Positions 45,805 to 55,398 of a DNA stretch of 64,000 bases are shown piece after piece. A program made the position numbers and the translations under genes. The stretch's first letter is position 1. Each line of letters begins with the position of its first letter. Where the stretch lies: positions 186,001 through 250,000 of the forward strand of contig NZ_SLZK01000001.1 in NCBI RefSeq assembly GCF_004341105.1, given 5' to 3'. The notes under the pieces are model-generated. The model saw only the letters and a program-made list of their open reading frames with translations. It did no database searches and was not told the DNA's origin. Source of the stretch: Rhizobium sp. BK418 (lineage in GTDB: Bacteria; Pseudomonadota; Alphaproteobacteria; Rhizobiales; Rhizobiaceae).

Positions 45805-46974
45805 TTACGAGGCGGCCCGGATTGCCTGTGCCGCAACGGGATTTACGAGTTCCCGGTAGAGTTTCAGCACCTCGCCGGCCATGACGGGCGCAGAGAAGAC
45901 CGATCGGACCGCGTCGGGAGAGGGCATGACCTTGTCGTGCCAGCCGGGTACCGTCAGGGCCTCGGCCATCACCCGCGCCAGATCGTCGGAATCTCCCGGT
46001 GTCACCAGAGCGGGACTATCGGCGCCGAGTACCTCGGGAATGCCCCCGACGCGCGAGGCGATCACGGTCTTGCCCGCACCAAGCCCTTCCAACACTATGT
46101 AGGGCATGGCTTCGGCCCGGGAGGGAACGACGAGATTCTGCGCCATGGCGAAGGCTTCTTTCACGCGCATGGCCGGTAGCATGCCGATGCGCTTGCCGAG
46201 GCCGCGCTCGACCATCATTTCGCGGTATCGATCGCGGTCCGGTCCGTCGCCGATCATCAGCGCCGAAAGCGGTCGCCCGAGCAGGCGCTCGGTCTTGGCG
46301 AATGCATCGATGAAGAGATCGGGACCCTTGAGGTCGCGCAGCATGCCGACATAAATGAAGTGCACTGCATCGGAGCGCGTCGGAACGTCAGAAAAATCCC
46401 GCGCCCCGATGCCGTTATAGATCAGCCGGTTCTTGACCAGCGGCCGACCCACTTTGGTCGAATAGGTCTGTCGCTCATATTCGCAGATGAAGACCAGCGC
46501 ATCGGTAAAATATTCCTGCAGCCGTTCCATGCGCAGCACGAACTGGCCAAGCAGGGAGGCGCGCGAATAGTGCAGGCTTCCGCCATGCGCGGTATAGAGG
46601 CGGGCTACGCGATACCTGTTGACCCGCAGGGCTGAGCCGGCAAGCCGCGCGAGCACGCCGCCTTTGGCGCCGTGCCCATGCAGCACATCCGGCCGCAAGC
46701 TCCTGATTTCCTTGAATGTGTTCCAGAGCACCATGGCATCTGACGGGCTGATCGAGCGCCGTATAGGAATGCGCGTCAGGCCGAGCGAAAGAAAGGGGCG
46801 GATATCGTCGAAAAGACGGTCCTCGTATTCGCCGCCAGTCGAACTGTCGCAGATGATGCCGATCTCGTGACCCGCCTGGCTATGCTCCTCCACCAGGTCC
46901 CGGACGTGACGGAAGATTCCGCCGACCGGCGACCTGAAGCAGTGAAGGATGCGAAGAGGCCTCTGCTCTGCCAT
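45805..46974 (-). CDS. Family 4 glycosyltransferase
   Basis: A 389-residue GT-B glycosyltransferase. The acceptor-domain start is RPLRILHCFRSPVGGIFRHV; the donor-binding region has the family-4 E-x7-E pattern in EAMPYIVLEGLGAGKTVIAS followed by RVGGIPEVLG. It should add a sugar to the lipid-linked repeat. The start at 46974 is 3 bases after the stop of the export lipoprotein gene, pointing to translational coupling. Confidence 0.92.
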   Translation of the reverse strand: MAEQRPLRILHCFRSPVGGIFRHVRDLVEEHSQAGHEIGIICDSSTGGEYEDRLFDDIRPFLSLGLTRIPIRRSISPSDAMVLWNTFKEIRSLRPDVLHGHGAKGGVLARLAGSALRVNRYRVARLYTAHGGSLHYSRASLLGQFVLRMERLQEYFTDALVFICEYERQTYSTKVGRPLVKNRLIYNGIGARDFSDVPTRSDAVHFIYVGMLRDLKGPDLFIDAFAKTERLLGRPLSALMIGDGPDRDRYREMMVERGLGKRIGMLPAMRVKEAFAMAQNLVVPSRAEAMPYIVLEGLGAGKTVIASRVGGIPEVLGADSPALVTPGDSDDLARVMAEALTVPGWHDKVMPSPDAVRSVFSAPVMAGEVLKLYRELVNPVAAQAIRAAS

Positions 46975-46977
46975 CGG

Positions 46978-47553
46978 CTAGAAGAGCCGTTCGCGGACAT
47001 AGATCGTATCGCCGGCGACGATCGGGCCCGAAATATTGACGCGACCCGTCAATACCTGTCCGTTGATCTTGCGCGTGACGTCGACCATGCTCTGATTGGC
47101 GCGACTGGTAAAGCCGCCAGCGACTGCAATGGCATTCTGCACAGTCATGCCGGGCACGTAGGCGTACTGGCCGGGTTGACCAACTTCGCCCATGATGAAG
47201 ATGGAACGATACCGGTCGACATCGATGGTGACGTCGGGATCGCGCAGATAGCCTTGTTGCAGCTTCTGGGCGATCTGGCCGGAGAGCTGCTGCAAGGTGC
47301 GGCCGCGGGCAGGAACCTGGCCGATAAGAGGGAATGCGATATAGCCGGCCTGATCCACCGTATAGGTGTTGGTCAGCGTCGCCTGATCGAAGACTGTTAT
47401 GCGCAGGCGGTCGCCGCTGTCGAGCGAATAAGGCTGGATCGTTGCCTGATTGAAGGCCTTCGGCGCAGGCTGATAGGTGGTGCAGCCCGCCAATGCAGCC
47501 ATTGTGGCGGCCAGGCTCATAGCCATCAGGATTTTGGGCTGGACGAAGGGCAT
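46978..47553 (-). CDS. Polysaccharide export lipoprotein (Wza/UppC-like, short form)
   Basis: A 191-residue outer-membrane lipoprotein: lipobox LAGC (Cys near residue 24), a polysaccharide export domain (YSLDSGDRLRITVFDQATLT, TVDQAGYIAFPLIGQVPARG) and an SLBB-like domain (SIFIMGEVGQPGQYAYVPGM). At 191 residues it lacks the extra SLBB copies and C-terminal helix of full-length Wza, a size common in Rhizobiaceae. First gene of the minus-strand operon, divergent from the Wzc-like gene with 188 bases between. Confidence 0.92.
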   Translation of the reverse strand: MPFVQPKILMAMSLAATMAALAGCTTYQPAPKAFNQATIQPYSLDSGDRLRITVFDQATLTNTYTVDQAGYIAFPLIGQVPARGRTLQQLSGQIAQKLQQGYLRDPDVTIDVDRYRSIFIMGEVGQPGQYAYVPGMTVQNAIAVAGGFTSRANQSMVDVTRKINGQVLTGRVNISGPIVAGDTIYVRERLF

Positions 47554-47741
47554 CCGGGTTGCTCGCAGGAAGATAATTCAGTCGAGCCGTTATCGATCTA
47601 TTAGGGTTAATGCCTGGTAAAAAATCCGCCGATTTCCGCAATTCCTTCATCGGAGGCACCTCATTTGAGATGGGAATTGCCATTAACCGTTGAGTTACCA
47701 TGATCGTTTACGCTTGAGGCAGTTTGTATCGGAGTATGAGC

Positions 47742-49910
47742 ATGTCCCGCGTAGCGAGTGATCAGGATGTGGACATCGACCTCGGCCAGCTTGCGCGCGC
47801 GGTCTGGGCACGTCGTCTGAGAATATTGTCGATCACCGCATTGGGTGCGGCTGTTGCCTTTGCCGGCGCCAAGATGATCTCGCCGCAATATCGCAGTGAA
47901 ACGCGTCTTCTCATCGAGCCGCGGGCTCCAGCCTTCGCCAATACACAGACGACTGACGCCAATGCCGGACCGCTGCTCGACGAGCTGAACATCGCGAGCC
48001 AGGTGCAGCTTCTGCAATCGGCCGACCTCATCAAGCAGGTCATCAGCAATCTGAAGCTCTACAACCTGCCGGAATTCGATGACGCGGCGAACGGTTCGGC
48101 ACTCGGCGATATCCTGGTGAAGCTCCACCTGAAGAAGAACCCGCTCGAAAATCCGCCGGAGGAGCGCGTCATTGACGCCTTCACCGAGCGGCTGCAGGTC
48201 TATCAGGTCCCCGGTTCGCGAGTGATCGGTATCACCTTCACGTCGAAAGATCCCAAGCTCGCCGCCAGCATTCCGAATGCCATGGCACAAGTCTATCTCG
48301 CGGTCCAGAGCGGTGCCAAGCTCGATTCCAATTCGGAAGCCACTCGCTGGCTGGAACCGGAGATCGACAGCCTGCGCCAGAAGGTGAACGAGGCGGAGAA
48401 GAAGGTCGCCGACTACCGCACCACTCATGGTCTGCTGCAGACCAATGGCACGACGACCTTTCCCGCACAGCAGCTCAACGATATTTCCGTGGAGCTTACC
48501 CGCGTGCGCACCGACAAAGCGAATGCCGAGGCGAGGGCACAGGCCGTGCGCAATGCGCTGTCATCGGGCGAAGCTTCCGACACGCTGCCCGACATCATGT
48601 CCTCGCAGTCGATTCAGCGCCTGAAGGCAACTGAATCCGGCCTGCAGTCGCAGATCTCGGACCTGCAGACGAGTCTGCTCAACAATCATCCGCGGCTGAA
48701 GAGTCTGCGGGCCCAGCTTGCCGATATCCGCACGCAGATCCGCCAGGAAACGCAGAAGATTCTGGCAAGTATCGAGAATGAGACAAAGGTCGCCGATCTG
48801 CGCGCAAAGGAGCTGGAGCAGCAGTCCGACAGGCTGCAGGCCAATAGTGCCAAGGCAGGCGAGGACGAAGTCGGCCTGAACGCGCTGGAGCGTGAGGCAA
48901 ACGCCCAGCGCCAGCTTCTCGAAACCTATCTCGTTCGTTATCGCGAGGCTGCTTCCCGCGCCGACCGCAATTCCAGTCCGGCAGACGCCCGTATCGTTTC
49001 GAAGGCGATCGAGCAGGTCGATCCCTATTTCCCGAAGGTCGTGCCGATCGTCATCGTTGCCGCCGTCGCGACATTCATCATGAGCGCGATCGTCATCATG
49101 CTCTCCGAACTCTTCAGCGGCCGCGCGCTTCGCCCGGTCGAACCTCGCATGATCGAAGACAGGGTGGAGGAAGATGGGCAGGGCAACGCGGCCCCCATTC
49201 CTGCGGGAACTGCCCCCACTCCCGCCGCAAAGCTTGTCACGCCCAGCATGTTGACGGCAGCCATCGATGATGAGGAGCCGGAAGCTGAGCCGGCCGAGGA
49301 ACCGCCTGTCGACGAAAACGAATTCTCCGTCTCCTCTGTCGCGACCTATCTCGCCGACAGCCGCGCACCGCTTGCTGTTTCCATATCTCCGACCGGTGAC
49401 AATGGCTCTGCTGCAACCGTTGCCTTGGCGCGGTTGCTCGCCGATGACGGACGCCGCGTGATCCTGATCGACATGACGGGCTCGGGTTATCCGACCGAAT
49501 TGATGGCCGAGAATCCCGAGGCACTCGGCGTCACCGATCTGCTCTGCGGCGAGGCCGCCTTCGGCGAGACGATCCACGGCGACCGGCTTTCCGATGCGCA
49601 TCTGATCCCGCAGGGTGTCAGCGACGTGCGCCGCGCGATGCGGGGCGTCGACAGGCTCTCGCTGCTGCTCGATGCACTGTCCTCTGCTTACGATATTGTG
49701 CTCGTGGAATGCGGCGCGGCCGATGTTGCGGGCGTTTCGCGGTTGACGCGCAGCAAGGAAATCGAGGTCATCCTGTCGCTACCGGAGATCGACGAGAGTG
49801 CTTTCGTCGGCCTGATGCAGAACTTCCAGAGCGCCGGTTACGAGCGGGTGGTTTTGATGTCGGGTGGTGAAGAGGCCGCGATGCGCAGCCCCGCGCGCCA
49901 CGCGGCCTGA
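47742..49910 (+). CDS. Wzc/ExoP-like polysaccharide co-polymerase with degenerate ATPase domain
   Basis: A 722-residue inner-membrane chain-length and export protein. The N-terminal Wzz domain (DIDLGQLARAVWARRLRILS then first helix) is followed by a long coiled-coil periplasmic part (about 190-420), the second helix (VVPIVIVAAVATFIMSAIVI) and a cytosolic domain. The BY-kinase-like domain has SPTGDNGSAAT (about 548-558) where a P-loop GxxxxGK[ST] is expected, so the lysine is missing; the ILIDM strand (Walker A') remains. No C-terminal tyrosine cluster. ATG 47742 has GGAG 7 bases upstream; ATG 47736 is too near to it. Loss of kinase activity is inference. Confidence 0.9.
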   Translation: MSRVASDQDVDIDLGQLARAVWARRLRILSITALGAAVAFAGAKMISPQYRSETRLLIEPRAPAFANTQTTDANAGPLLDELNIASQVQLLQSADLIKQVISNLKLYNLPEFDDAANGSALGDILVKLHLKKNPLENPPEERVIDAFTERLQVYQVPGSRVIGITFTSKDPKLAASIPNAMAQVYLAVQSGAKLDSNSEATRWLEPEIDSLRQKVNEAEKKVADYRTTHGLLQTNGTTTFPAQQLNDISVELTRVRTDKANAEARAQAVRNALSSGEASDTLPDIMSSQSIQRLKATESGLQSQISDLQTSLLNNHPRLKSLRAQLADIRTQIRQETQKILASIENETKVADLRAKELEQQSDRLQANSAKAGEDEVGLNALEREANAQRQLLETYLVRYREAASRADRNSSPADARIVSKAIEQVDPYFPKVVPIVIVAAVATFIMSAIVIMLSELFSGRALRPVEPRMIEDRVEEDGQGNAAPIPAGTAPTPAAKLVTPSMLTAAIDDEEPEAEPAEEPPVDENEFSVSSVATYLADSRAPLAVSISPTGDNGSAATVALARLLADDGRRVILIDMTGSGYPTELMAENPEALGVTDLLCGEAAFGETIHGDRLSDAHLIPQGVSDVRRAMRGVDRLSLLLDALSSAYDIVLVECGAADVAGVSRLTRSKEIEVILSLPEIDESAFVGLMQNFQSAGYERVVLMSGGEEAAMRSPARHAA

Positions 49911-49948
49911 TCCTTTAAGCTGCCGCCGGGCACTTTTGCGCGGCCTAC

Positions 49949-51184
49949 TTACCCGGCTTTCGCCCGGATGTTCTGGGCGAATTTGTAGAGAGCAGGCCGG
50001 GCCTTGATGAAGGCCTTGCCGCGGGTGATCGCCCGGTGCGCCGCACCGGCTGCGATGCCGACGCCGGAGAGTGGCAAAACGACATCGTAATGATCCGTTT
50101 CGACCGGCGCCCAGGAGCGCTTGTAGGTCTGATCGCCGAGGCCGAAATCGAAGAGTGCCACTCCCTTGTCATGCAGGCTTGAGATCATCTGCCAGAAGAG
50201 GAATTCGCCGGGGCTGGTATCCGCAACCAAATCCTCATCAATCGCGCCGAACTGGCAGATGACATGGTCACCCTTCCGGGAAATTCCCGACAGCGCGGCG
50301 ATGCGCCCCTCATAGTCGCCCTTCAGGCGAAGGGCACGCATCCGCAGGCCGAAATTGTCGCCATTCCCCCTGTCGATCAGGCCGTGCAGGAAGGCCTTGG
50401 TTTCCGTATCCGCAAAAACATCGGGCAGGCCGAGCGAGGCGAAGCGGGCGCTTTTCAGACGGAAGAACATGTCGAGCAGTTCGTGCTGCTCCGAGGACGT
50501 TTCCGGCGCGATATAATCGAAGCCGCCGATGGCTTCGAGCCGCCGGCTCTGCGCCCGGAATTTTTTGCGTCGGCTCTTGGCGTTCAGCTGCTGCAACGTC
50601 TTCTCGAACGTATCGAGGAACGGGAGCTGGTAGGCATGGTTCTGGTTCTGCACCAAGGGCAGGCCGGCAAGCATATTGCGGCGGCCGCGCCACTCTAGTG
50701 GAATGTTCTGCAGGAGAAGCAGATCGGCCTTGCCGGCGAGTGCTGCACGAAGGTGGTCGGCAAGGTGTTGGTGATCCACCTTCTCGCTGTTTTCGGCAAA
50801 GGCCTGCGAGAAGAGGCCGGTATTGATATTGCTGTGATCAGCGCCGATGAATTTGGCGATCCGCACACCGCGCAAGGCGACGATCTCCACCGGCAGGATG
50901 AAGGCGGTTTGGCCGCCGCTCGTGCCGCGCAGGATGGCGAGCGGACGGCGGAAGGCGGCCACCCAGGCTGCGCACCAATCATAGCTCTGGTGCAGCGAGG
51001 AAAGGTTGTCGCGTTCAAACGCGCGCCATTCCTCTTCGAGTGGCTCCATTCTGTCGAAAAGCTGGATGTCGAGTTCGGCCATGGCGAGTTTCACGCTGAG
51101 TTGTCGCAGCCGGGAAATGCCGGCTTCGGCTTGCGCCACAGCGTCGAACGGTTGTTCAAGGACATCGAGCCTCTGCGTCTGCAC
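49949..51184 (-). CDS. CelD/BcsL-type GNAT acyltransferase
   Basis: A 411-residue protein of the Acetyltransf_6 type (GNAT fold), the group named after CelD of Agrobacterium cellulose genes. Typical are the N-terminal QSYDWCAAWVAAF block, LNAKSRRKKFRAQSRRLEAI and GVALFDFGLGDQTYKRSWAP. Probably modifies the polysaccharide or its precursor by acylation. Start is GTG 51184 with GGAG 8 bases upstream. It converges on the Wzc-like gene, and so may be part of the same polysaccharide locus. Confidence 0.88.
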   Translation of the reverse strand: MQTQRLDVLEQPFDAVAQAEAGISRLRQLSVKLAMAELDIQLFDRMEPLEEEWRAFERDNLSSLHQSYDWCAAWVAAFRRPLAILRGTSGGQTAFILPVEIVALRGVRIAKFIGADHSNINTGLFSQAFAENSEKVDHQHLADHLRAALAGKADLLLLQNIPLEWRGRRNMLAGLPLVQNQNHAYQLPFLDTFEKTLQQLNAKSRRKKFRAQSRRLEAIGGFDYIAPETSSEQHELLDMFFRLKSARFASLGLPDVFADTETKAFLHGLIDRGNGDNFGLRMRALRLKGDYEGRIAALSGISRKGDHVICQFGAIDEDLVADTSPGEFLFWQMISSLHDKGVALFDFGLGDQTYKRSWAPVETDHYDVVLPLSGVGIAAGAAHRAITRGKAFIKARPALYKFAQNIRAKAG

Positions 51185-51309
51185 GGTTTTTTCTCCGGTC
51201 GAGAGATTGCTGCAGAGGAAGCTAGAGCGGGCAGACGTATATTTGGTTTAACGGCCGCGTCAGGGCGAGGTTTTCCGCAGATCAGGGTTATCCCGCCGTT
51301 AATCGGGTC

Positions 51310-51519
51310 CTACTGCTGTTTCGGACCGGCCATCCACTTGATGATGACCATGGCTGGCAGCACCCAGAGCAGGCCGGTGAGCGCGAAGTAAAGCAGATGC
51401 CCCCACCAGGGTGCATTGCCGAGCGTCGCGACCGCGATGGTATTGGCCACAATCGCATAGAAAAGCACGAGGATGATGATCAGGATCGTGCCGATGAATT
51501 TGCGAAGGCGGACGGGCAT
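51310..51519 (-). CDS. DUF2842 membrane protein
   Basis: A 69-residue protein with two hydrophobic helices (about 8-30 and 38-60) and the pattern GNAPWWGHLLYFALTGLLWV, which matches the DUF2842 family of alphaproteobacteria. Function unknown. ATG 51519 is the start; the frame is open 17 codons further up. Divergent from ctaA over 115 bases, which is the common arrangement. Confidence 0.85.
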   Translation of the reverse strand: MPVRLRKFIGTILIIILVLFYAIVANTIAVATLGNAPWWGHLLYFALTGLLWVLPAMVIIKWMAGPKQQ

Positions 51520-51634
51520 CGTATAACTTTCGAACGGATGGGACTGAGCCGGCGCGACGGCATGCCGCAAAGGTTCGGGGCTTGTTTTGCATCAGCCGGT
51601 GGGGCAAATCAACTGCCGGATAAAAGGAGAGATC

Positions 51635-52738
51635 ATGGCCGTCGCGAACCTGAGCCCGGAGCAGGCGATCCGCACTGAGGTGCGTAGGCAGAACAATAAC
51701 CGCCGCGCGGTTCGCATCTGGCTGGGTTTCGTGCTTCTGGCGCTCTTCTGTCTCGTGTTGGTGGGCGGCGCGACGCGGCTTACCAATTCCGGTCTCTCCA
51801 TCACCGAATGGAAGCCGATCCACGGTGTCATCCCGCCGCTCAACGCTGCCGAGTGGGAAGAGGAATTCAAGCTCTACCAGCGTATCCCCGAATTTCAGCA
51901 ACTGAACAGCGACATGACCGTGGAGCAGTTCAAGGGCATCTTTTGGTGGGAATGGGCACACAGGCTGATCGCCCGCGGAATCGGTGTGATCTTCGCACTG
52001 CCGCTGATCTTTTTCTGGGCGACCGGCCGGATTGAGAAGCGCCTGCGCTGGCCGCTCGCCGGCATTCTTGCGCTCGGCGGCCTGCAGGGCTTCATCGGCT
52101 GGTGGATGGTCTCCTCCGGCCTTGCGGTGCGTACCGACGTCAGCCAATACCGCCTTGCCACTCATCTCGTCATGGCTTGCCTGATCTTCGCCGCCTGCAT
52201 GTGGATCATGCGTGGGCTCTCGCCGCATGCGGACGATCCGGCGCCGACGAAGAATTCCCACCGCTGGGCTGCTGCGATCGCCATCTTCTCGCTCTTCCAG
52301 ATCTATCTCGGCGCGCTGGTGGCCGGCCTCGACGCGGGCTTCACCTATAATACCTGGCCTCTGATGGATGGCGCCGTCGTGCCTTCGGATCTCTTCATCC
52401 AGCAGCCGTTCTGGATCAATCTGTTCGAGAACCCGAAGACGGTGCAGTTCATCCACCGTCTGGGGGCCTATACGCTCTTTGCGCTGGCGCTCGTCAACAT
52501 GGTGATTGCGTTGCGCGCCGCATCCTGGACCACCCATGCGCGCCGAACTGTAGTGCTCTTTGCGCTCGTCACCATCCAGGCGGCGATCGGCATCACGACG
52601 CTGCTGCTCGAGGTGCCCTTGCATTGGGGCCTGCTGCACCAGGCAGGTGCCCTCGTTGTCTTCGGTTTTGCCGTCGCCAACTGGCGCGGTTTTTACGGCG
52701 AATATTCCCGCACAACTGTTATCGCCGAGCGCGACTGA
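51635..52738 (+). CDS. ctaA: Haem A synthase (COX15/CtaA)
   Basis: A 367-residue inner-membrane enzyme of eight helices that oxidises haem O to haem A for cytochrome aa3 oxidase. Landmarks are [19 protein letters not shown], the histidines in [12 protein letters not shown] and in FIHRLGAY, and [17 protein letters not shown] 51635 follows AAGGAGAGATC, a good ribosome site; the frame begins earlier without a better start. Length typical for alphaproteobacteria. Confidence 0.95.
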   Translation: MAVANLSPEQAIRTEVRRQNNNRRAVRIWLGFVLLALFCLVLVGGATRLTNSGLSITEWKPIHGVIPPLNAAEWEEEFKLYQRIPEFQQLNSDMTVEQFKGIFWWEWAHRLIARGIGVIFALPLIFFWATGRIEKRLRWPLAGILALGGLQGFIGWWMVSSGLAVRTDVSQYRLATHLVMACLIFAACMWIMRGLSPHADDPAPTKNSHRWAAAIAIFSLFQIYLGALVAGLDAGFTYNTWPLMDGAVVPSDLFIQQPFWINLFENPKTVQFIHRLGAYTLFALALVNMVIALRAASWTTHARRTVVLFALVTIQAAIGITTLLLEVPLHWGLLHQAGALVVFGFAVANWRGFYGEYSRTTVIAERD

Positions 52739-52867
52739 GCAGGGGGCAGCTGCTCCCGGATCGCAGAAGAGTGAACGAGATCAATGCGATAAGTCCTCGC
52801 TTGTTTTCGCCGTGACATGCTAGATTATGATCTGGCGTATGGGCGATCCTATGACGGGGGTGTTCAG

Positions 52868-53035
52868 ATGAGCAGATTTCGCACGTTCGTAATGGCCGGC
52901 GTGCTGATCGCGCTTTCCGCAATTGCTTCGGGCTGCACATCGACGGAACGGTATGACTATGGCGAGGATACGTCGCTCAACCCGGCCTGCGCCGGCGGTT
53001 TCCGTCCGAGCAACAATCGCCCATGCACCTATTGA
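52868..53035 (+). CDS. Small lipoprotein, unknown function
   Basis: A 55-residue lipoprotein with signal sequence ending in the lipobox IASGC (Cys near 24) and a short mature part TSTERYDYGEDTSLNPACAG. The mature segment is too short for a domain. ATG 52868 chosen for the signal peptide; an earlier in-frame start at 52817 exists. Codon usage is normal. Confidence 0.68.
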   Translation: MSRFRTFVMAGVLIALSAIASGCTSTERYDYGEDTSLNPACAGGFRPSNNRPCTY

Positions 53036-53122
53036 GTGGATACCGCTACCAGCTTCCGACAAAGACCGAAATGGCCAGCAGTTGACCGGTCAGAATGTTC
53101 GCGAGGAACAGGCGCAGCCTCA

Positions 53123-53476
53123 TCAGCCCGCATGGGAGAGGATATTCAGCAGCTTTCCACTGGGATCGCGAATAAAGAAACGACGAACGCCCCAGGGCTC
53201 GTCGGCCGGCCCATATACGATCGCATGCCCGCCCGTCACAGCGCGTTGATAGATCTCGTCCACATCATCGACTTCAATCGAAATGTCGGGCACAGCGGCT
53301 CCCGATCCGCCTTCCGTCGCGATTCCGATCTGGGTGAGTGCTCGCTGGTCGGACGCAAGGGTGACGATCCAGCCATGATCCATGACGATATTAAGGTCGA
53401 ACAGCTTTGAATAGAAATTTCCCACCTCTTCAATGGAATCGGTGGCGATATTCGGGACGATGCGCAGCACTGTCAT
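53123..53476 (-). CDS. VOC-superfamily (glyoxalase-like) protein
   Basis: A 117-residue protein with the vicinal-oxygen-chelate fold: two beta-alpha-beta-beta-beta modules, seen in VGNFYSKLFDLNIVMDHGWI and EPWGVRRFFIRDPSGKLLNI. Metal ligands are not certain from the sequence, and the reaction cannot be named; members include dioxygenases, glyoxalases and resistance proteins. Downstream of the ABC transporter on the same strand, 101 bases from its stop. Confidence 0.88.
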   Translation of the reverse strand: MTVLRIVPNIATDSIEEVGNFYSKLFDLNIVMDHGWIVTLASDQRALTQIGIATEGGSGAAVPDISIEVDDVDEIYQRAVTGGHAIVYGPADEPWGVRRFFIRDPSGKLLNILSHAG

Positions 53477-53577
53477 GATGTTCCTTCCTCCGGCTGAATA
53501 GAACTATTAGTTGATCGATTTGCGGAACAATTCAGGTCTCGTCTGCCGAATCGTTCCGCATGTCGTCGTCTCAGTCC

Positions 53578-55398
53578 TCAGATACTGGCCTGCAGCCCAT
53601 AGAGATTGGCATAGATGCCGCCGCTTTCCATCAGCCTGTCGTGATTGCCCTCCTCGACGATGCCGTCACCGGTGAGCACCAGAATACGGTCGGCATGGCG
53701 GATCGTCGAAAGACGGTGCGCGATGACGAGGGTCGTGCGCCCCTTGGCAAGCGTCAGGAAGGCCTGCTGCACGGCACGCTCGCTTTCATTGTCGAGCGCG
53801 CTCGTCGCTTCATCGAAGATGAGGATGGCCGGGTTCTTGAGGAAGGCGCGGGCGATCGTCAGCCGCTGGCGCTGCCCGCCCGACAGTTTCACGCCGCGCT
53901 GGCCAATATCGGTCTGATAGCCCAGCGGCAATGCCATGATGAATTCATGTGCATGGGCAGCGCGGGCCGCAGCTTCCACCTCTTCGTCCGTCGCATCTGG
54001 ACGGCCATAACGCAGGTTATCCGCGACCGTGCCGGCGAAGAGATAGACATCTTGCTGCACCACGCCGAGATGGCGGCGCAGCGAGGCGAGCGTTACATCG
54101 CGGATATCGGTGCCGTCGATTTCGATCGAACCGCCGGTGACATCGTAGAAGCGCGGAAGCAGCGCGCAAAGCGTGCTCTTGCCCACACCAGACGGGCCGA
54201 CAAGTGCGACGAATTCGCCCGGCCGGATTGTCAGCGACAGATTGCTCAGCACTTCCGCGCCGTCCTCGTAGCTGAAATCGACATGCGAGAGCCGGATCTC
54301 TCCCTTCGGCGCGTGCAATTCGCCGGCCGAAGGGCGATCCACCACGTCGGGGTCGATCTCCAGGATCTCCATCGCCCGCACGAAGCCCGTATAGCCCTCC
54401 TGCCAAAGACGGGCGAGGTTGGCCATGCGCTTGACCGGATCGACCAGGACGCCAACGCAGAGCAGGAAGGTCAGAAGATCGGCAATGGTGAGCTCCGCCG
54501 CAAGGATGCGCAGCCCGCCGAGGATGATGACCAGAAGCGTGATGATTTGGGCGAAGGTCTCCGCGCCGGCAGAGAACCAGGCTTCGCTGCGATAGCCGTC
54601 GGCGCGGCTCTGAAGGAAGCGCCTGTTCAGGACGGCAAAGCGCTTCCGCTCCAGATCTTCGTTGGCAAAGGACTGGACGACGCGGATACCCGCCAGCGCA
54701 TCCTCAACTCTTTCATTGACGGCGGCGATCTCCTGCTTGCTCGCATCGAGCGCACGGCTCATGCGCCGGTTGAAGTGCAGCGCATAGGCCACGGCAAAAG
54801 GCGTTAGAAGCAGGATCAGAAATGCAAGCTGCGGATCGATGAAGACCAGCACCGCCATGGCGCCGCTATATTTGAGCATGGCGATCAGCAAGTCTTCCGG
54901 CCCGTGATGGAAGAGTTCGCCGAGCCAGAACGAATCGCCGACGATGCGGCTCATCAATTGTCCTGTCCGGTGCCGGTCGTAGAAGCCGAAGGACAGCTTC
55001 TGGCAATGGTCGAACAGTTCCTGCCGGATATTGGCCTCGATATGCGCGCCCATCATGTGGCCGCGATAATCGACGAAGAAGATGGCGGCTGTCTCGATCG
55101 CCACGATGGCCAGCATAAGGCTGCCCATACCGAGGATCTGCCAATAGGCCGAAGAGATATCCTTGAGCTCGATAAGTTGGCTCATGACGATGTTGGCGCA
55201 GAGCGGCAAGGCCACCGCCGCAGCAGCGACGACGATGGCGCAGCCGATATCCGCCATGAGCAGCGGAAGATGCGGCCGGAAATAGGACAAGAACTTGTAC
55301 AGGCGCAGCCGACGCCTGTTTTGGGGCTGTGAGGCGGTTGAGAAGTTAAGGTTAAGACGCGGCGGGTTTTTCCTCGCGCGTGAAAGCAAACTGGACAT
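53578..55398 (-). CDS. ABC transporter, fused permease/ATPase (MsbA/exporter type)
   Basis: A 606-residue half-transporter that would act as a homodimer exporter. Residues 30-340 carry six helices; the nucleotide-binding domain has Walker A GPSGVGKST (K407), signature LSGGQRQR (505-512), Walker B ILIFDEATSAL (D529, E530) and the H-loop in VIAHRLSTIRHAD. Substrate unknown; lipids, drugs or peptides are possible. The start ATG 55398 has no close ribosome site, and a small 34-codon frame overlaps it from upstream (55352-55456). Confidence 0.92.
   Translation of the reverse strand: MSSLLSRARKNPPRLNLNFSTASQPQNRRRLRLYKFLSYFRPHLPLLMADIGCAIVVAAAAVALPLCANIVMSQLIELKDISSAYWQILGMGSLMLAIVAIETAAIFFVDYRGHMMGAHIEANIRQELFDHCQKLSFGFYDRHRTGQLMSRIVGDSFWLGELFHHGPEDLLIAMLKYSGAMAVLVFIDPQLAFLILLLTPFAVAYALHFNRRMSRALDASKQEIAAVNERVEDALAGIRVVQSFANEDLERKRFAVLNRRFLQSRADGYRSEAWFSAGAETFAQIITLLVIILGGLRILAAELTIADLLTFLLCVGVLVDPVKRMANLARLWQEGYTGFVRAMEILEIDPDVVDRPSAGELHAPKGEIRLSHVDFSYEDGAEVLSNLSLTIRPGEFVALVGPSGVGKSTLCALLPRFYDVTGGSIEIDGTDIRDVTLASLRRHLGVVQQDVYLFAGTVADNLRYGRPDATDEEVEAAARAAHAHEFIMALPLGYQTDIGQRGVKLSGGQRQRLTIARAFLKNPAILIFDEATSALDNESERAVQQAFLTLAKGRTTLVIAHRLSTIRHADRILVLTGDGIVEEGNHDRLMESGGIYANLYGLQASI

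Noticed and set aside
51299..52639. 446-codon frame opposite ctaA
   Set aside because: Shadow of ctaA; its other end overlaps DUF2842 in the wrong frame.
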